Part shown: positions 11,502 to 23,783 of the stretch, in pieces | Layout of the letters: each line of letters begins with the position of its first letter | How positions within the stretch are numbered: position 1 is the stretch's first letter | NCBI RefSeq assembly: GCF_004379255.2 | Contig: NC_056050.1 | Coordinates: 11,779,410-11,843,409, forward strand | Direction of reading: 5' to 3' | Source: Salvia splendens | Taxonomy: Eukaryota > Streptophyta > Magnoliopsida > Lamiales > Lamiaceae | DNA: 64,000 nt | Notes under the pieces: model-generated | Told to the model about the DNA's origin: nothing | The model's input: only the letters and a program-made list of their open reading frames with translations | Database searches by the model: none | Program-made: the position numbers and the translations under genes

Positions 11502-12029
11502 GAGGATCGATCAATATAGACATTTTTGTGTGTAGATGTCCGGTTTATGTTGTGCTTCTATTAGTTGTCTTCGCAACTGCTGAAGTTCTTGTGTGTTGGT
11601 TGAACTCCCATGGAAAACATATTATCGTGATGGCTATACATATGTAATTTCTAAATTTATTGGAAATAATCGTACAATTTTTCTGACTTGATCCTTAATG
11701 TTTTCTTCGTAAAGATGTTCATGACATCCTTATATTAATATATTGCTATTTTTGACATTTTTGTGTTATGTTATGATGATACTGAAATACGAAATATAAA
11801 GGAGAAACTGCATTCTCTCTCCATATTTTGAGTTTTTCGTACTACTAAATATTGATAATTTGGCATTTTTTTCTTATAAGAATAAATATAATTGGCAGGG
11901 GATTGAGCCCCTCCTATCATCAATGTTAGGTAATGAGCTAATTACTTATCGTAGGCTGAATTAGTTTCCATCATGGACATTAGATTCCTATGTTTTAAGT
12001 AATGATGTCTTTCCTCATTATGTTGATTT

Positions 12030-12810
12030 GACCATTACACATGAGTTCATCTAGAAGGATCGTTTTCACTATACAATTGATAACTTGTGGAAGCATGTTT
12101 TTAGAAAAGCCAAAGGAAGGAGGGTGTCATGTCTCTTGATTGATTCTATTTAAGCAAACCTTATAGCTGATAGGTGCAAGTCTTCGGAGGGGAGAAGTTG
12201 ACACATTAAAAATTCAGCAACACTCTGCTTTCTCTGAGAAACTGAACCAATGATTAATAATTTTGCTTTGCAGGATTCTAAGAATGCCCATATATACCAC
12301 TCAGAGCTGTTTACATTAACAGAGAAAATGGCCAAAGGGGATGCGGAGAAGCTCTACTTCACTGTTCCAATATTTGAGCCACTTCCTCCCTAGTACTTCA
12401 TCCATGTAATTTCAGATTCATGGATGCATTCAGAGTGCTTCTCGACTATGTCCTTCCATGCTCCCTGAGGTGATTTTGAGATTCACTGATATTTATGTTT
12501 TGAACACTCTGAAGGGTTTTACTCTTAAAGTTTTCTTATGTTCCTTCAGGCTCATACAATTCATATGGAACTCCTTAACTTGGAACCACTTCCCGTGACT
12601 GCACTTGCAAATGGAACTTATAAATAATTGCACAGATTCAAACATTTTAACCCCATACAGATGGAGGTTTGGATGAAACTTGCCAGTCCCCCTTGTTGTT
12701 TCCCTACAATTTTCTCAATATAACATGAACTCTTGGGTTTTATTTATTCTGACTAGAGTTATTGTAATCATGACAGGCTTTTGATGTGCTATATCGCACA
12801 GACCAAAATG
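12030..12810 (+). pseudogene. DExH14: DExH14/ASCC3-like helicase fragment, unit 1
   Basis: Three pieces match the stretch between the first Sec63 module and the second helicase cassette of ASCC3/Brr2-class proteins. They are EFI-stop-KDRFH near 12040-12070 (family WKDRFHG), the exon from 12275 (AHIYHSELFTLTEKMAKG, FTVPIFEP, VISDSWMHSE), and the exon near 12550 (HMELLNLEPLPVTALANGT, then HFNPIQ). A last piece, AFDVLYHTDQN at about 12777-12810, should lead into the Walker A motif but runs into a purine tract. In other units the 12550 exon carries a stop at the LEP position, so this is the least decayed copy there. Confidence 0.82.
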
Positions 12811-14047
12811 GGGACAAAAGAAGAAAAAACAGAAAAAGAAATAAAAAAGAAAAAGAAGAAAAAAAGAGAGGAGACAAATCTGTTGCAAAAAAAAGAAAAG
12901 AAAAAAAAAATTGGTGGAACAGACTAGAAAAAGGAAAAAACTGAGCAAAATCAAAGAAAGAGTTCCAAGACCAGAATAAGCTGTTGGAGGAAGAGATGGG
13001 GAGCTTCGTGATGTAGAAATGGGAGGAAAAGACGACGATTGGTGGGGCTTCAACTTGAAGCACTTCTGGAAGAGAAATGAAGATCGGAAAATGAGAATGC
13101 CAAATCTTCTTTCAGGGTATGTTGTCTTGTGAAGCTGCTTCTGTCCAAGTTTTGTCTGGACGCATTGATGCTTTCAGTACATCATATGCTAGAGTAGGAT
13201 GCACAATTTACACCTATATTGAATATTGATTATTGGTATTGATTGTGTGATTACTGCAGGCTCCAGGGCAAGTCCCAAGTAGCATATTGAATATGCTAGA
13301 CTATGATTGTAATCTGGCAACACTATGGCAAAAAAAGGAAAGAAACATGGTAAGGGGTTGAAGAAGAGCAAAATGGGGAGAAAAGTAGAAAATAACATAA
13401 AAAATGGGAAAAAACAAAAAAAGAAAAGAAAAAAGAAGTAGATCTGTGGAAAAAAAAAGAAAAGAAAAATTTGTGGAACAGATCTAGAAAAGGGAAAAAC
13501 AGAGAGTAGAATCAAAGGATGATTTCCAAGAAAATGTGAAAAAATAGCCAGAGTAAGCTATTGGAGGAAGAAACCGGGAGCTTCATAATGGAGTAATGGG
13601 AGGAAAACACGACGTTTGGGTGAGGCTTCAACTTGAAGCACTTCTGGAAGAGAAATCAAGACCTGAAAATGAGAATTCAAACTTGAATACGGAAAACAAG
13701 TACATGCATCAACTAGTGGAGTACCCTCGCTCAACAGATCCGAAATAGCATAGAAATTAGGCTGCCAAATCTACTTTCAGGGTAAGTTGTCTCGTGAAGT
13801 TGCTTCATAATGGAGTAATGGGAGGAAAACACGACGTTTGGGTGAGGCTTCAACTTGAAGCACTTCTGGAAGAGAAATCAAGACCTGAAAATGAGAATTC
13901 AAACTTGAATAGGGAAAACAAGTACATGCATCAACTAGTGGAGTACCCTCGCTCAACAGATCCGAAATAGCATAGAAATTAGGTTGCCAAATCTACTTTC
14001 AGGTTAAGTTGTCTCGTGAAGTTGCTTCTGTTCTAGTTTTGTCTGGA
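12811..14047 (+). pseudogene. Coiled-coil fragments and purine tracts, unit 2 (three partial copies)
   Basis: Two purine-rich tracts (about 12820-12960 and 13325-13500) each lead into LLEEEMGSFVM- and LQLEALLEEKSRPENEN-type coding. The second coding block, about 13584-13803, is then directly repeated at 13804-14025. The pieces end at GGTAAGTTGTCTCG donors. A truncated DRP2-like start (CTCCAGGGCAAGTCCCAAGTAG) at 13261 jumps straight to the second purine tract. No intact frame. Confidence 0.5.
13584..14025. repeat. 220-bp tandem duplication in unit 2
   Basis: TTCATAATGGAGTAATGGGA at 13584 recurs at 13804, and the following sequence is nearly identical through the coiled-coil fragment and its donor. 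It differs at a few bases, for example GAATACGG versus GAATAGGG. Confidence 0.93.
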
Positions 14048-14147
14048 CGCATTGATTCTTTCTGTACGTCATATGCTAGAGTATGATCCACTATTTACCC
14101 CTATATTGGATATTGATTATTGATATTGATCGTGTGACTACTGCAGA

Positions 14148-15090
14148 CTCCAGGGCAAGTTCCAAGTAGTGCAGGATGAACTTTCCAGGCTTGGTGAACA
14201 GATGGTTCATAGTTCCGAGGGTAAAAGACCTTTAGCTCGGGTACTTTGCCATGAACTTCACGACAAGTTCCTCCAGCATGGTCTGAACTCAGGGATTAGA
14301 CAAACGAAGACATGCTATTTAAGCTATACAGTTCTATAAGGTTTGTTTCTTTTCATGCATCCAGCTAATTGTGTGTGATGCTTTCGGTAGATTGTAATTC
14401 TTAACCACGGCGAATTCACATGGGGAGATTACGGAATACTCACTAGATCCTGCCCTATTAAATAGTTCTTCAATATATATTTGCACATTCATCTCATTGT
14501 TTAAATTATTTGTACATCTTATGCTTTTATTTTTGTGATCATGATGTGCCTCGTTTAATTCAGAATTATAGTGCTCAAAGCATGGCAAGAATAGAAGAGT
14601 TTCTCTAGGAGGACCATAATGTCAAGCGGAGGAAAGAGTGTATCCAGAAACAGTCCTCTATTCTTTCCAAGCTTACTACACAACTCTGTATTTATGATAA
14701 TCTGGCCTCCGCTGCATCCACCTATTCTAATGCAGGTAACCTGTTTTACTATAATAAAAGTGTCTATTCTTATAAGTTTGTATAGCTATCTATATATATA
14801 CATGGTATGCGGAATTTTTTTGTAAGCGTGTAATGTTTTCCTCTATACTTCAGTCGAAAGTCCATCCGTCGCAGGCCCATCTTCCGGGAGGTCTGGAGAT
14901 GCTGCGTTTGATGCTGCTGCCAGCGGTCCAAACCCATCATATGTGGATTCTAGATCAAATGGCCCCAGCCGCTGGAACAGTGATCCTTTTCAAAATGGTG
15001 ATATAAACCCTGGCTGCCTACGAACATCCTTGCGATTGCCACCTGCTCCTCCATCATGTGCCTCTGTTTATACATTCAAAGGTATATAGA
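14148..15090 (+). pseudogene. DRP2: DRP2 fragment, unit 2
   Basis: Exon at about 14148-14283: [19 protein letters not shown], then DDKFLQH. C-terminal exon near 14565-14735 ([11 protein letters not shown], frame broken, [18 protein letters not shown]). Tail exon near 14857-15085: SVAGPSSGRSGDAAFDAAAS, SYVDSRSNGPSRWNSDPF, LRLPPAPPSCASVYTF. This matches the Ser/Arg/Pro-rich DRP2 tail. The usual terminal stop is replaced by read-through (AAAGGTATA). PH and GED exons are absent. About 15090-15620 is 3' flank or intron-like sequence. Confidence 0.8.
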
Positions 15091-15820
15091 ATTTTGACAA
15101 ATCAATTCTTGAGGGATGTTTCATCAGTATCTCGAGCTCGCATCGAGCCCTAAATCTTCTCCTTGGTTTCTTCTTTCGAGGACCTATCAATATAGACATT
15201 TTTGTGTGTAGATGTCCGGTTTATGTTGTGCTTCTGTTAGTAGTCTTCGCAGCTGCTGAAGTTCTTGTGTATTGGTAAAACTCTCGTGGAAAATATATTA
15301 TCGTGAAGGCTATATATATGTAATTTCTTAATTTATTGGAAATAATAGTACAATTTTTCTGACTTGATTCTTATCGTTTTCTTCGTAAAGATGTTCATGA
15401 CATCCTTATATCAATATAATTTTATTTTTCTATTTATGATGCCATAACGAATGGCATTTTTTGTTATGTTCCACTGATAGTAAAATGCGAAATATAAAGG
15501 AGAAACTGCATTCTGTCTCCATTTTTCAAGTTTTGGTACTACTAAATATTAATGATTTTGAATTTTTTCTTTCTAGAATAAAAATATTTGGCAGGGGCTT
15601 GAGCCCCTCATATCATGAATGTTAGGTAATGAGCTAATTACTTATCGTAGGCTGCATTGGTTTGCATCATGGACATTAGATTCCTATGTTTTAAGCTGCA
15701 TTGGTTTGATAGAGATATTTCTGCAGATGAAAACATACATAATTCTACAGAAGAAAACATACATAATACTGTTGTTATTATGCAATTTAATTGAACTTTT
15801 CTAATTGCTTGCTGACCTAG

Positions 15821-17056
15821 ATATTGGCAATGCTTGAAGAAAGAGGGGTGGACTTGGATCGCCTATATGAGATGGAGGAAAAAGGCATTGAAGCTATAAT
15901 TCGCTGTACACCAGGTCGAAAGGTATTGCTCGTTGGACTTTCGTATTTTGAAACGTATACCAGATTTTGTTTCACTTTAGATCGTTTAACCTTGGAATAT
16001 TCTGTGACTTCCGTTTAACTTTTCACTAAAGTTGGTGAACCAATTCCTGGGATATTTCGTAATGGTTCAGTTTGTTGCTATAGTGAGTCCAATAACAAGA
16101 ACTATTCTAAAGGTAAATGGCAAGTTGGTGATGCTTCTGTAGTTTTAGAAGCCAATGACCTGTTATGAGCCAGTAAAGCGTCATACTAAGCAATGATGTA
16201 TTTCCTGATTAGATTGATTAGAACATTACACATGAGTTCATCTAGAAGGGTTGTTTTCATGGCATGCCCTGCGCTGGTGGATTTTGGTTGAGGTGCTTCT
16301 CTGCTCATTTGGTTCTCTAGTGTCCTTAGAAATTTTAAATGCTAATGGTTTCACACTATACAATTGATAACTTGCGGAAGCTTGTTTTTAGAAAAACAAA
16401 AGGAAGGCGGATGTCGTGTCTCTTGATTGATTCTATTTAAGCAAACCTTATAGTTGATAGGTGCAATTAGGAGGGGAGAAGTTGACACATTAAAAATTCA
16501 GCAACTATGTGCTATCTCTTAGAAACTGAACCAATGATTAATAATTTTGCTTTGCAGGATTCTGAGAATGCCCATATATACCACTCAAAGCTGTTTACAT
16601 TAACAGAGAAAATGGCCAAAGGGGAGCCTCAGAAGCTCTACTTCACCGTTCCAATATTTGAGCCACATCCCTAGTACTTCATCCCTACTATGTCCTGCAG
16701 AACCTCATGCTCCCTAAGGTGATGAGATTCACTGATATTTATGTTTTGAACACTATGAAGGGTTTTAATCTTAAAGTTTTCTTATGTTCCTTCAGGCTCA
16801 TACAACTCATATGGAACTCTTTGACTAGAAACCACATCTCGTGACAATACTGGCAAATGGAACTTATGAAGAATTGTACAGATTCATACATTTTATCCCC
16901 TTATAGACGGAGGTTTGGATGAAACTTGCCAGCCCCCCTTTTGTTTCCCTGCAATTTTCTCAATATAGCATGAACTTTTGTGTTTTTATTTATTCTGACA
17001 AGAGTTGTTGTAATCATGACAGGCTTTTGATGTATTGTATCACACAGACCAAATTG
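15821..17056 (+). pseudogene. DExH14: DExH14/ASCC3-like helicase fragment, unit 2 (most complete)
   Basis: Exon 15821-15922, flanked by CTAG acceptor and GTATTG donor, reads MLEERGVDLDRLYEMEEKG then IIRCTPGRK, matching the first Sec63 module. Next, about 16244-16292 encodes (stop)-K-G-C-F-H-G and LRWWILVE. The exon starting 16558 after TTTGCAG encodes YHSKLFTLTEKMAKGEPQKL then FTVPIFEPHP and is truncated by a deletion. The exon near 16797 has a stop (ELFD-stop-KPH). A final AFDVLYHTDQ ends at 17056 where a purine tract begins. Order and spacing match the parental gene with introns, so this was copied from genomic DNA. Frames are broken throughout. Confidence 0.85.
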
Positions 17057-17440
17057 GGAGAAAAGAATAAAAAAAAGAAAAAAAGAAGAAAAAAAAAGAA
17101 AAAAAAGAAAAAGAAGAATGAAAAAAAGATGAGACAAATATGTGGAAAAAAAAAGAAAAGAAAAAAATAGTGGAACAGATTTAGAAAAAGGAATAAAACA
17201 GAGAGCAGAATCAAAGAAAGAGTTCCAAGAAAATGTGAAGAAAAAAATAGCCAGAGTAATCTATTGGAGGATGAAACGTGGGGCTTCATGATGGAGTAAT
17301 GGGAGGAAAACACGACGGTTTGGTGAGGCTTCAACTTGAATAGGGAAAACAAGTACTTGCAACAACTAGTGGACTACCCTCGCTCAACAGATCCGAAATA
17401 GCATGGAAATTAGGCTGCCAAATCTTCTTTCAGGGTATGT
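17057..17440 (+). pseudogene. Coiled-coil fragment and purine tract, unit 3 first copy
   Basis: An AAAAAGAAAAAGAAG tract of about 170 bases, followed by ENVKKKI-, GRMKRGAS- and RLQLE-type decayed coding. It is shortened relative to other units: the LEALLEEKSRPENE part is missing between CAACTTGAA and TAGGGAAAAC near 17340. Confidence 0.4.
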
Positions 17441-17580
17441 TGTCTCGTGAAGTTGCTTTTGTTCTAGTTTTGTCTGGACGCATTGATTCTGTGTACGTCA
17501 TATGCTAGAGTATGATGCACTATTTACCCCTATGGCCTAGATTGAATATTGATTATTGATATTGATCGTGTGGCTACTGC

Positions 17581-17775
17581 AGACTCCAGGGCAAGTCCCA
17601 AGTAGTGCAGGATGAACTTTCCAGGCTTGGTGAACAGATGGTTCATAGTTCCGAGAGTAAAAGAGCTTTAGCTCTGGAACTTTGCTATGAACTTGACGAC
17701 AAGTTCCTCCAGCATGGTCTGAACTCAGGGATTAGACAAACGAAGACATGCTATTTAAGCTATACAGTTCTATAA
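17581..17775 (+). pseudogene. DRP2: DRP2 middle exon, orphan copy in unit 3
   Basis: [37 protein letters not shown] is intact in reading at 17583-17720. It is followed by the usual flank up to about 18010, where the expected C-terminal exon breaks off after ...ATAGTTCTCAAAG and joins a purine tract directly. Unit 3 therefore contains an extra half-unit. Confidence 0.78.
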
Positions 17776-18009
17776 GGTTTGTTTCTTTCATGCATCCAAC
17801 CAATCGTGTGTGATGCTTTCGGCAGTTTGTTATTCTTAACCACGGCGAATTCACATGGAGAGATTACGGAATACTCACTAGATCCTGCCCTATTAAGCTA
17901 GTTCTTCAATATATATGTGAACATTCATCTCCTCGTTTAACAGATTTGTGCATCTTATGCTTTTATTTTTTTGATCATGATGTGTCTCGTTTAATTCGAA
18001 ATTATAGTT

Positions 18010-18920
18010 CTCAAAGAAGAAAAAAAAGAGGAGAGGAGACAGATTAGTGGAAAAAAAGAAAAGAAAAAATTGGTGGAACAGATCTAGAAAAAGGAAAAAA
18101 ACAGAGTAGATTCAAAGAAAGAGTTCCAAGAACATAATAAGCTGTTGGAGGAAGAGATGGGGAGCTTCGTGATGGAGTAATGTCAGGAAAAGACGACGAT
18201 TGGTGGGGCTTCAACTTGAAGCACTTCTGGAAGAGAAATCAAGACCGGAAAATGAGAATGCCAAATCTTCTTTCATGGTATGTTGTTTCGTGAAGCTGCT
18301 TCTGTCCAAGTTTTGTCTGGACGCATTGTTACTTTCAGTACATCATATGCTAGAGTATGATGCACTATTTATGCCTATATTGAATATTGATTATTGGTAT
18401 TGATTGTGTGATTACTGCAGGCTCCAGGGCAAGTCCCAAGTAGCATATTGAATATGCTAGAGTATGATTGTAATCTAGCAACACTATGGCAGAAAGAGTA
18501 GAAAGAAACATGGTAAGGGGTAGAATAAGAGCAATATGGGGAGAAAAGAAGAAAATGACATAAAAAATGGGAAAAAACAAAAAAAAAGATAAAAGAGAGG
18601 AGGCAGATCTGTGGAACAGATCTAGAAAAGGAAAAAAAATAGAGCAGGATCAAAGAAAGAGCTCCAAGAAAATGTGACGAAAAAAATAGCCAGAGTAAGC
18701 TATTGGAGGAAGAAACCGGGAGCTTCATGATGGAGTAATGGGAGGAAAACACGACGGTTAGGTGAGGCTTCAACTTGAAGCACTTCTGGAAGGGAAATCA
18801 AGACCTGAAAATGAGAATTCAAACTTGAATAGGGAGAACAAGTACATGCATCAACTAGTGGAGTACCCTCGCTCAACAGATCCGAAATAGCATAGAAATT
18901 AGGCTGCCAAATCTACTTTC
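18010..18920 (+). pseudogene. Coiled-coil fragments and purine tracts, unit 3 second and third copies
   Basis: Purine tracts at about 18010-18110 and 18530-18660 each lead into KLLEEEMGSFVME- and LQLEALLEEKSRPENEN-type coding (18200-18280 and 18765-18870), ending at GGTATGTTG or GGTAAGTTG donors. A short CTCCAGGGCAAGTCCCAAGTAG joint lies near 18421. The parental gene is not recognised. Confidence 0.45.
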
Positions 18921-19065
18921 AAGGTAAGTTGTCTCGTGAAGTTGCTTCTGTTCTAGTTTTTTCTGGACGCATTGATTCTTTTTGTACGTCATATGCTAGA
19001 GTATGATCCACTATTTACCCCTATATTGAATATTGATTATTGATATTGATCGTGTGACTACTGCA

Positions 19066-19981
19066 GACTCCAGGGCAAGTTCCAAGTAGTGCAGGATGAA
19101 CTTTCCAGGCTTTGTGAACTGATGGTTCATAGTTCCGAGGGTAAAAGACCTTTAGCTCGGGTACTTTGCCATGAACTTCACGACAAGTTCCTCCAGCATG
19201 GTCTGAACTCAGGGATTAGACAAACGAAAACATGCTATTTAAGCTATACAGTTCTATAAGGTTTGTTTCTTTTCATGCATCCAGCTAATTGTGTGTGATG
19301 CTTTCGGCAGATTGTAATTCTTAACCACGGCGAATTCACATGGGGAGATTACAGAATACTCACTAGATCCTGCCCTATTAAGCTAGTTTTCTAATATATT
19401 TGTGAACATTCATCTCCTTGTTTAAAATATTTGTGCATCTTACGCTTTTAATTTTTTTTATCATGATGTGCCTTGTTTAATTCGAAATTATAGTGCTCAA
19501 AGCATGGCAAGAATAGAGCTTCTCTAGGAGGACCAGAATGTCAAGCGGAGGAAAGAGTGTATCCAGAAACAGTCCTCTATTCTTTCCAAGCTTACTACAC
19601 TAATCTGGCAGCCGCAGCATCCACCTATTCTAATGAAGGTGTCCTGTTTTACGATTATAAAAGTGTCTATTCTTACAAGTTTGTATAGCTATCTATATAT
19701 ACATGGTATGAGAATTCTTTTGTAAGTGTGTAATGTTTTCCTCTATACGTCAGTAGAAAGTCCAACCATTGTTGGCCCATCTTCCCGGGAGGTCTGGAGA
19801 TTCTGCGTTTGATGCTGCTGCCAGCGATCCAAACCCATCATATGGGGATTCTAGATCAAATGACCCCAGTCGCCGGAACAATGATCCTTTTCAGAATGGT
19901 GAAATAAACCCTAGCTGCCGACGAACACCCAAGCGTTTGCCTCCTGCTCCTCCATCATCTGCCTCTGTTTATACATTCTAA
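19066..19981 (+). pseudogene. DRP2: DRP2 fragment, unit 3 (best preserved tail)
   Basis: Middle exon 19066-19200 ([20 protein letters not shown]). C-terminal exon near 19490-19640 (QSMARIELL, frame broken, then NVKRRKE). Tail exon 19757-19981: GRSGDSAFDAAASDPNPSY, RRNNDPFQNGEINPSCRRTP, KRLPPAPPSSASVYTF, then TAA. The order and final residues match the natural DRP2 C-terminus (SRRTPNRLPPAPP...YRF type), so the stop at 19979 is probably the ancestral one. Confidence 0.83.
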
Positions 19982-20149
19982 GGTAGATGGAAATTTTGAC
20001 AAATCAATTCTTGCAATTCTTGTCGGATATTTCATAAGTTTCTCGTGCTCGCATCGAGCTCTAAATCGTAGGCTGCATTGGTTTGCCTTATGGACATTTG
20101 ATTACTATGTTTTAAGCAATGATGTCTTTCCTGATTAAGTTTATTTGAC

Positions 20150-21030
20150 CATTACACTAGAGTTCATCTAGAAGGATCATTTTCATGGTAAACCCTGCGC
20201 TGGTAGATTTTGTTTGAGGTGCTTACTATGCTCATTTAGTTCTAGTGTCCTTAGAAATTTTAAACGCGAATGGTTTCTCACTATACAATTGATAACTTGC
20301 AGAAGCTTGTTTTTAAAAAAGCAGAAGGAAGGAGGGTGTCATGTTTCTTGATTGATTCTATTTAAGCAAACCTTATAGCTGATAAGTGCAAGTCTTAGGA
20401 GAGGAGAAGTTGACACATTAAAAATTCAGCAACTCTCACTCTCTCTGAGAAACTGAACCAATGATTAATAGTTTTGCTTTGCAGGATTCTGGGAATGCCC
20501 ATATATACAACTAAGAGCTGTTAACATTAACAGAAAAAATGGCCAAAGGGGAGCCTCAGAAGCTCTACATCACTGTTCCAATATTTGAGCCTCATCCTCC
20601 CTATTACTTCATCCAAGTAATTTCAGATTCATGGATGCATTCAGAGTATTTCTATACTATGTTCTTTCAGAACCTCATGCTCCCTGAGGTGATTTTGAGA
20701 TTCACTGATATTTATGTTTTGAACAACACTATGAAGGGTTTTAATCTTAAAGGTTTTTTATGTTCCTTCAGGCTCATACAACTCATATGGAACTCTTTGA
20801 CTAGAAACCACATCCCGTGACAATACTGGCAAATGGAACTTATGAAGAATTGTACAGATTCATACATTTTAATCCCATATAGACGGAGGTTTGGATGAAA
20901 CTTGCCAGTCCCCCTTGTTGTTTCCCTGCAATTTTCTCAATAGCATGAACTCTCGTGTTTTATTTATTCTGACTAGAGTTTTTGTAATCATGACAGGCTT
21001 TTGATGGGCTATATCACACGGACCAAAATG
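20150..21030 (+). pseudogene. DExH14: DExH14/ASCC3-like helicase fragment, unit 3
   Basis: The Sec63 exon is missing: the DRP2 3' flank (about 20060) jumps into a later helicase region. Present are the (stop)-KDHFHG/W-type piece near 20165-20215, the exon from 20485 with a stop at HIYN-stop-E and then a clean FTV-like stretch (ITVPIFEPHPPYYFIQVISD, SWMHSEYFYT, LMLPE) to donor GTGATT at about 20688, the exon near 20771 (AHTTHMELFD-stop) and AFDGLYHTDQN to 21030. Confidence 0.82.
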
Positions 21031-22000
21031 TGGAGAAAAGAAGAAAAAAACAGAAAAGAAGCAAAAAAAGAAAAAGAAGAAAAAAAAAGGAGTGGAGACG
21101 GATCAGTGGAAAAGAAAAGAAAAGAAAAGAAAAAATTGGTGGAACAGATCTAGAAAAAGAAAAAAACAGAGTAGAATCAAAGAAAGAGTTCCAAGACCAG
21201 AATAAGCTGTTGGAGGAAGAGATGGGGAGCTTCGTGATGGAGTAATGTGAGGAAAAGACGACGATTGGTGGGGCTTCAACTTGAAGCACTTCTAGAAGAG
21301 AAATCATGACCGGAAAATGAGAATGCCAAATCTTCTTTCAGGGTATGTTGTCTCGTGGAGCTGCTTCTGTCCAAGTTTTGTCTGGGCGCATTGATGCTTT
21401 CAGTACATCTTATGCTAGAGTATGATGCACTATTTATTCCTATATTATATATTGATTATTGGTATTGATTGTGTGATTACTGCAGGCTCCAGGGTTAGTC
21501 CCAAGTAGCATACTGAATATGCTAGAGTAGGATTGTAATCTAGCAAGACTATGGCAGAAAGAGTAGAAAGAAACATGGTAAGGGGTAGAATAAGAGCAAA
21601 ATGGGGAGAAAAGAAGAAAATAACATAAAAATGGGAAAAAACAAAACAAAAAAGATAAAAGAGAGGAGGCATATCTGTGGTACAGATATTGAAAAGGAAA
21701 AAAAATAGAGCAGGATCAAAGAAAGATTTCCAAGAAAATGTGACGAAAAAAATAGCCAGAGTAAGCTATTGGAGGAAGAAATGGGGAGCTTCATGATGGA
21801 GTAATGGGAGGAAAACGAGACGGTTTGGTGAGGCCTCTACTTGAAGCACTTCTGGAAGAGAAATCAAGACATGAAAATGAGAATTCAAACTTGAATAGGG
21901 AAAACAAATACCTGCATAAACTAGTGGAGTACCCTCGTTCTACAGATCCGAAATAACATGGAAATTAAGCTGCCAAATCTTCTTTCAGGGTATGTTGTCT
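21031..22000 (+). pseudogene. Coiled-coil fragments and purine tracts, unit 4
   Basis: Two purine tracts (21031-21170, 21595-21715), each followed by NKLLEEEMGSFVME or LEEEMGSFMME and then LEALLEEKS-type or decayed coding, with GGTATGTTG donors near 21341 and 21988. A truncated CTCCAGGG DRP2-like start at 21486 lies between them. Confidence 0.45.
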
Positions 22001-22132
22001 CGTGAAGTTGCTTCTATTCTAGTTTTGTCTGGGACTCATTGATTCTGTCCTTACATCATATGCTAGATTATGTTCCACTATTTACACCTATATTGAATAT
22101 TGATTATTGATATTGATTGTGTGACTACTTCA

Positions 22133-23032
22133 GACTCCAGGGAAAGTCCCAAGTAGTGCAAGATGGACTTTCCAGGCTTGGTGAACAGATGGTTCATAGT
22201 TCCGAGGGTAAAAGAGCTTTAGCTCGGGAACTTTTCTATGAACTTGATGACAAGTTCGTCCAGCATGGTCTGAACTCAGGGTTTGGACAAACGAAGACAT
22301 GTTATTTAAGCTATACAGTTCTATAAGGTTTGTTTCTTTTCATGCATCCTGCTAATCATGTGTGATGCTGTCGGCAATTTGTAATTCTTAACCACGGTGA
22401 AATCACATGGGTAGATTACGGAATACTCACTAGATCCTGCCCTATTAAGCTAGTTCTTCAATATATATGTGAACATTCATCTCCTTGTTTAAAAGTTTTG
22501 TGCATGTTACGCTTTTATTTATTTTTATCATGATGTGCCTTGTTTAATTCGAAATTATAGTGATCAAAGCATGGTAAGAATAGAAGTGCTTCTCCAGGAG
22601 GACCAGAATGTCAAACGGAGGAAAGAGCGTATCCAGAAACAGTCCTCTATTCTTTCCAAGCTTACTACACTAATCTGGCAGCCGCTGCATCCACCTATTC
22701 TAATGAAGGTGTCCTGTTTTACGATTATAAAAGTGTCTATTCTTACAAGTTTGTATAGCTATCTCTATATATAATTCTTTTGTAAGTGTGTAATGTTTTC
22801 CTCTATACATCAGTAGAAAGTCCAATCGTTGCTGGCCCATCTTCCCGGGAGGTCAGGAGCTGCGTTTGATGCTGCTGTCAGCGGTCCAAACCCATCATAT
22901 GTGGATTCTAGATCAAATGGCCCTAGCCGCCGGAACAGTGATCCTTTTCAAAATGATGATATAAACTCTGGCTGCCTACATCCTAGTGTTTTCCACCTGC
23001 TCCTCCATAATCTGCCTCTTTATACATTCTAA
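22133..23032 (+). pseudogene. DRP2: DRP2 fragment, unit 4
   Basis: The middle exon at 22133-22268 is open: [34 protein letters not shown]-terminal exon 22560-22700: [33 protein letters not shown], where unit 1 is frameshifted. Tail exon about 22815-23032: AHLPGRSGAAFDAAVSGPNP, SRRNSDPFQNDDINSGC, then a frameshift before the final LPP segment. Flank with GTTTATGTTGTGCTTCTGTT follows. PH and GED exons are absent. Confidence 0.82.
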
Positions 23033-23783
23033 GGTAGATGGAAATTTTGACAAATCAATTCTTGCAATTCTTGTCGTATGTTTCATCAGTTTCTCGAGCT
23101 CGCATCGAGCCCTAAATCTTCTCCTTGGTTTGGTCTTTCGAGGACCAATCAATATAGACATTTTTGTGTGTAGATGTCCGGTTTATGTTGTGCTTCTGTT
23201 AGTTGTCTTCGCAGCTGCTGAAGTTCTTGTGTATTGGTTGAACTCTCATGGAAAATATATTATCGTGAAGGCTATAAATATGTAATTTCTTAATTTACTG
23301 GAAATAATAGTACAATTTTTCTGACTTAATTATTATCTTTTTCTTCGTAAAGATGTTCATGACATCCTTATATCAATATATTTTTATTTTTCTATTTATG
23401 ATGCCATAACGAATGGCATTTTTTTGTTATGTTCTGCTGATAGTGAAATACAAAATATAAAGGAGAAACTGCATTCTGTCTCCATAGTTCAAGTTTTGGT
23501 ACTACTAAATATTAATGATTTGGAAATTTTTCTTTAAAAAATAAAAATATTTGGCAAGGGCTTGAGCCCCTAATATCATGAATGTTAGTTAATGAGCTAA
23601 TTACTTATGGTATGCTGCATTGGTTTGCATCACGGACATGAGAGTCCTATGTTTTAAGATGCATTGGTTTGATAGAGATATATCTGTAGATGAAAACATA
23701 GATAATTATGCAGTAGAAAACATACATAATACCGTTGTTATTATGCAATTTAATTGAACTTTTCTAATTGCTTGCTGACCTAG

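Noticed and set aside
22986..23285. Open frame with a hydrophobic stretch (VYVVLLLVVFAAAEVLVYWL) repeated in units 4 and 5, resembling a membrane protein.
   Set aside because: It starts in a different frame inside the DRP2 tail exon and continues in its 3' flank; units 2 and 6 have it broken.
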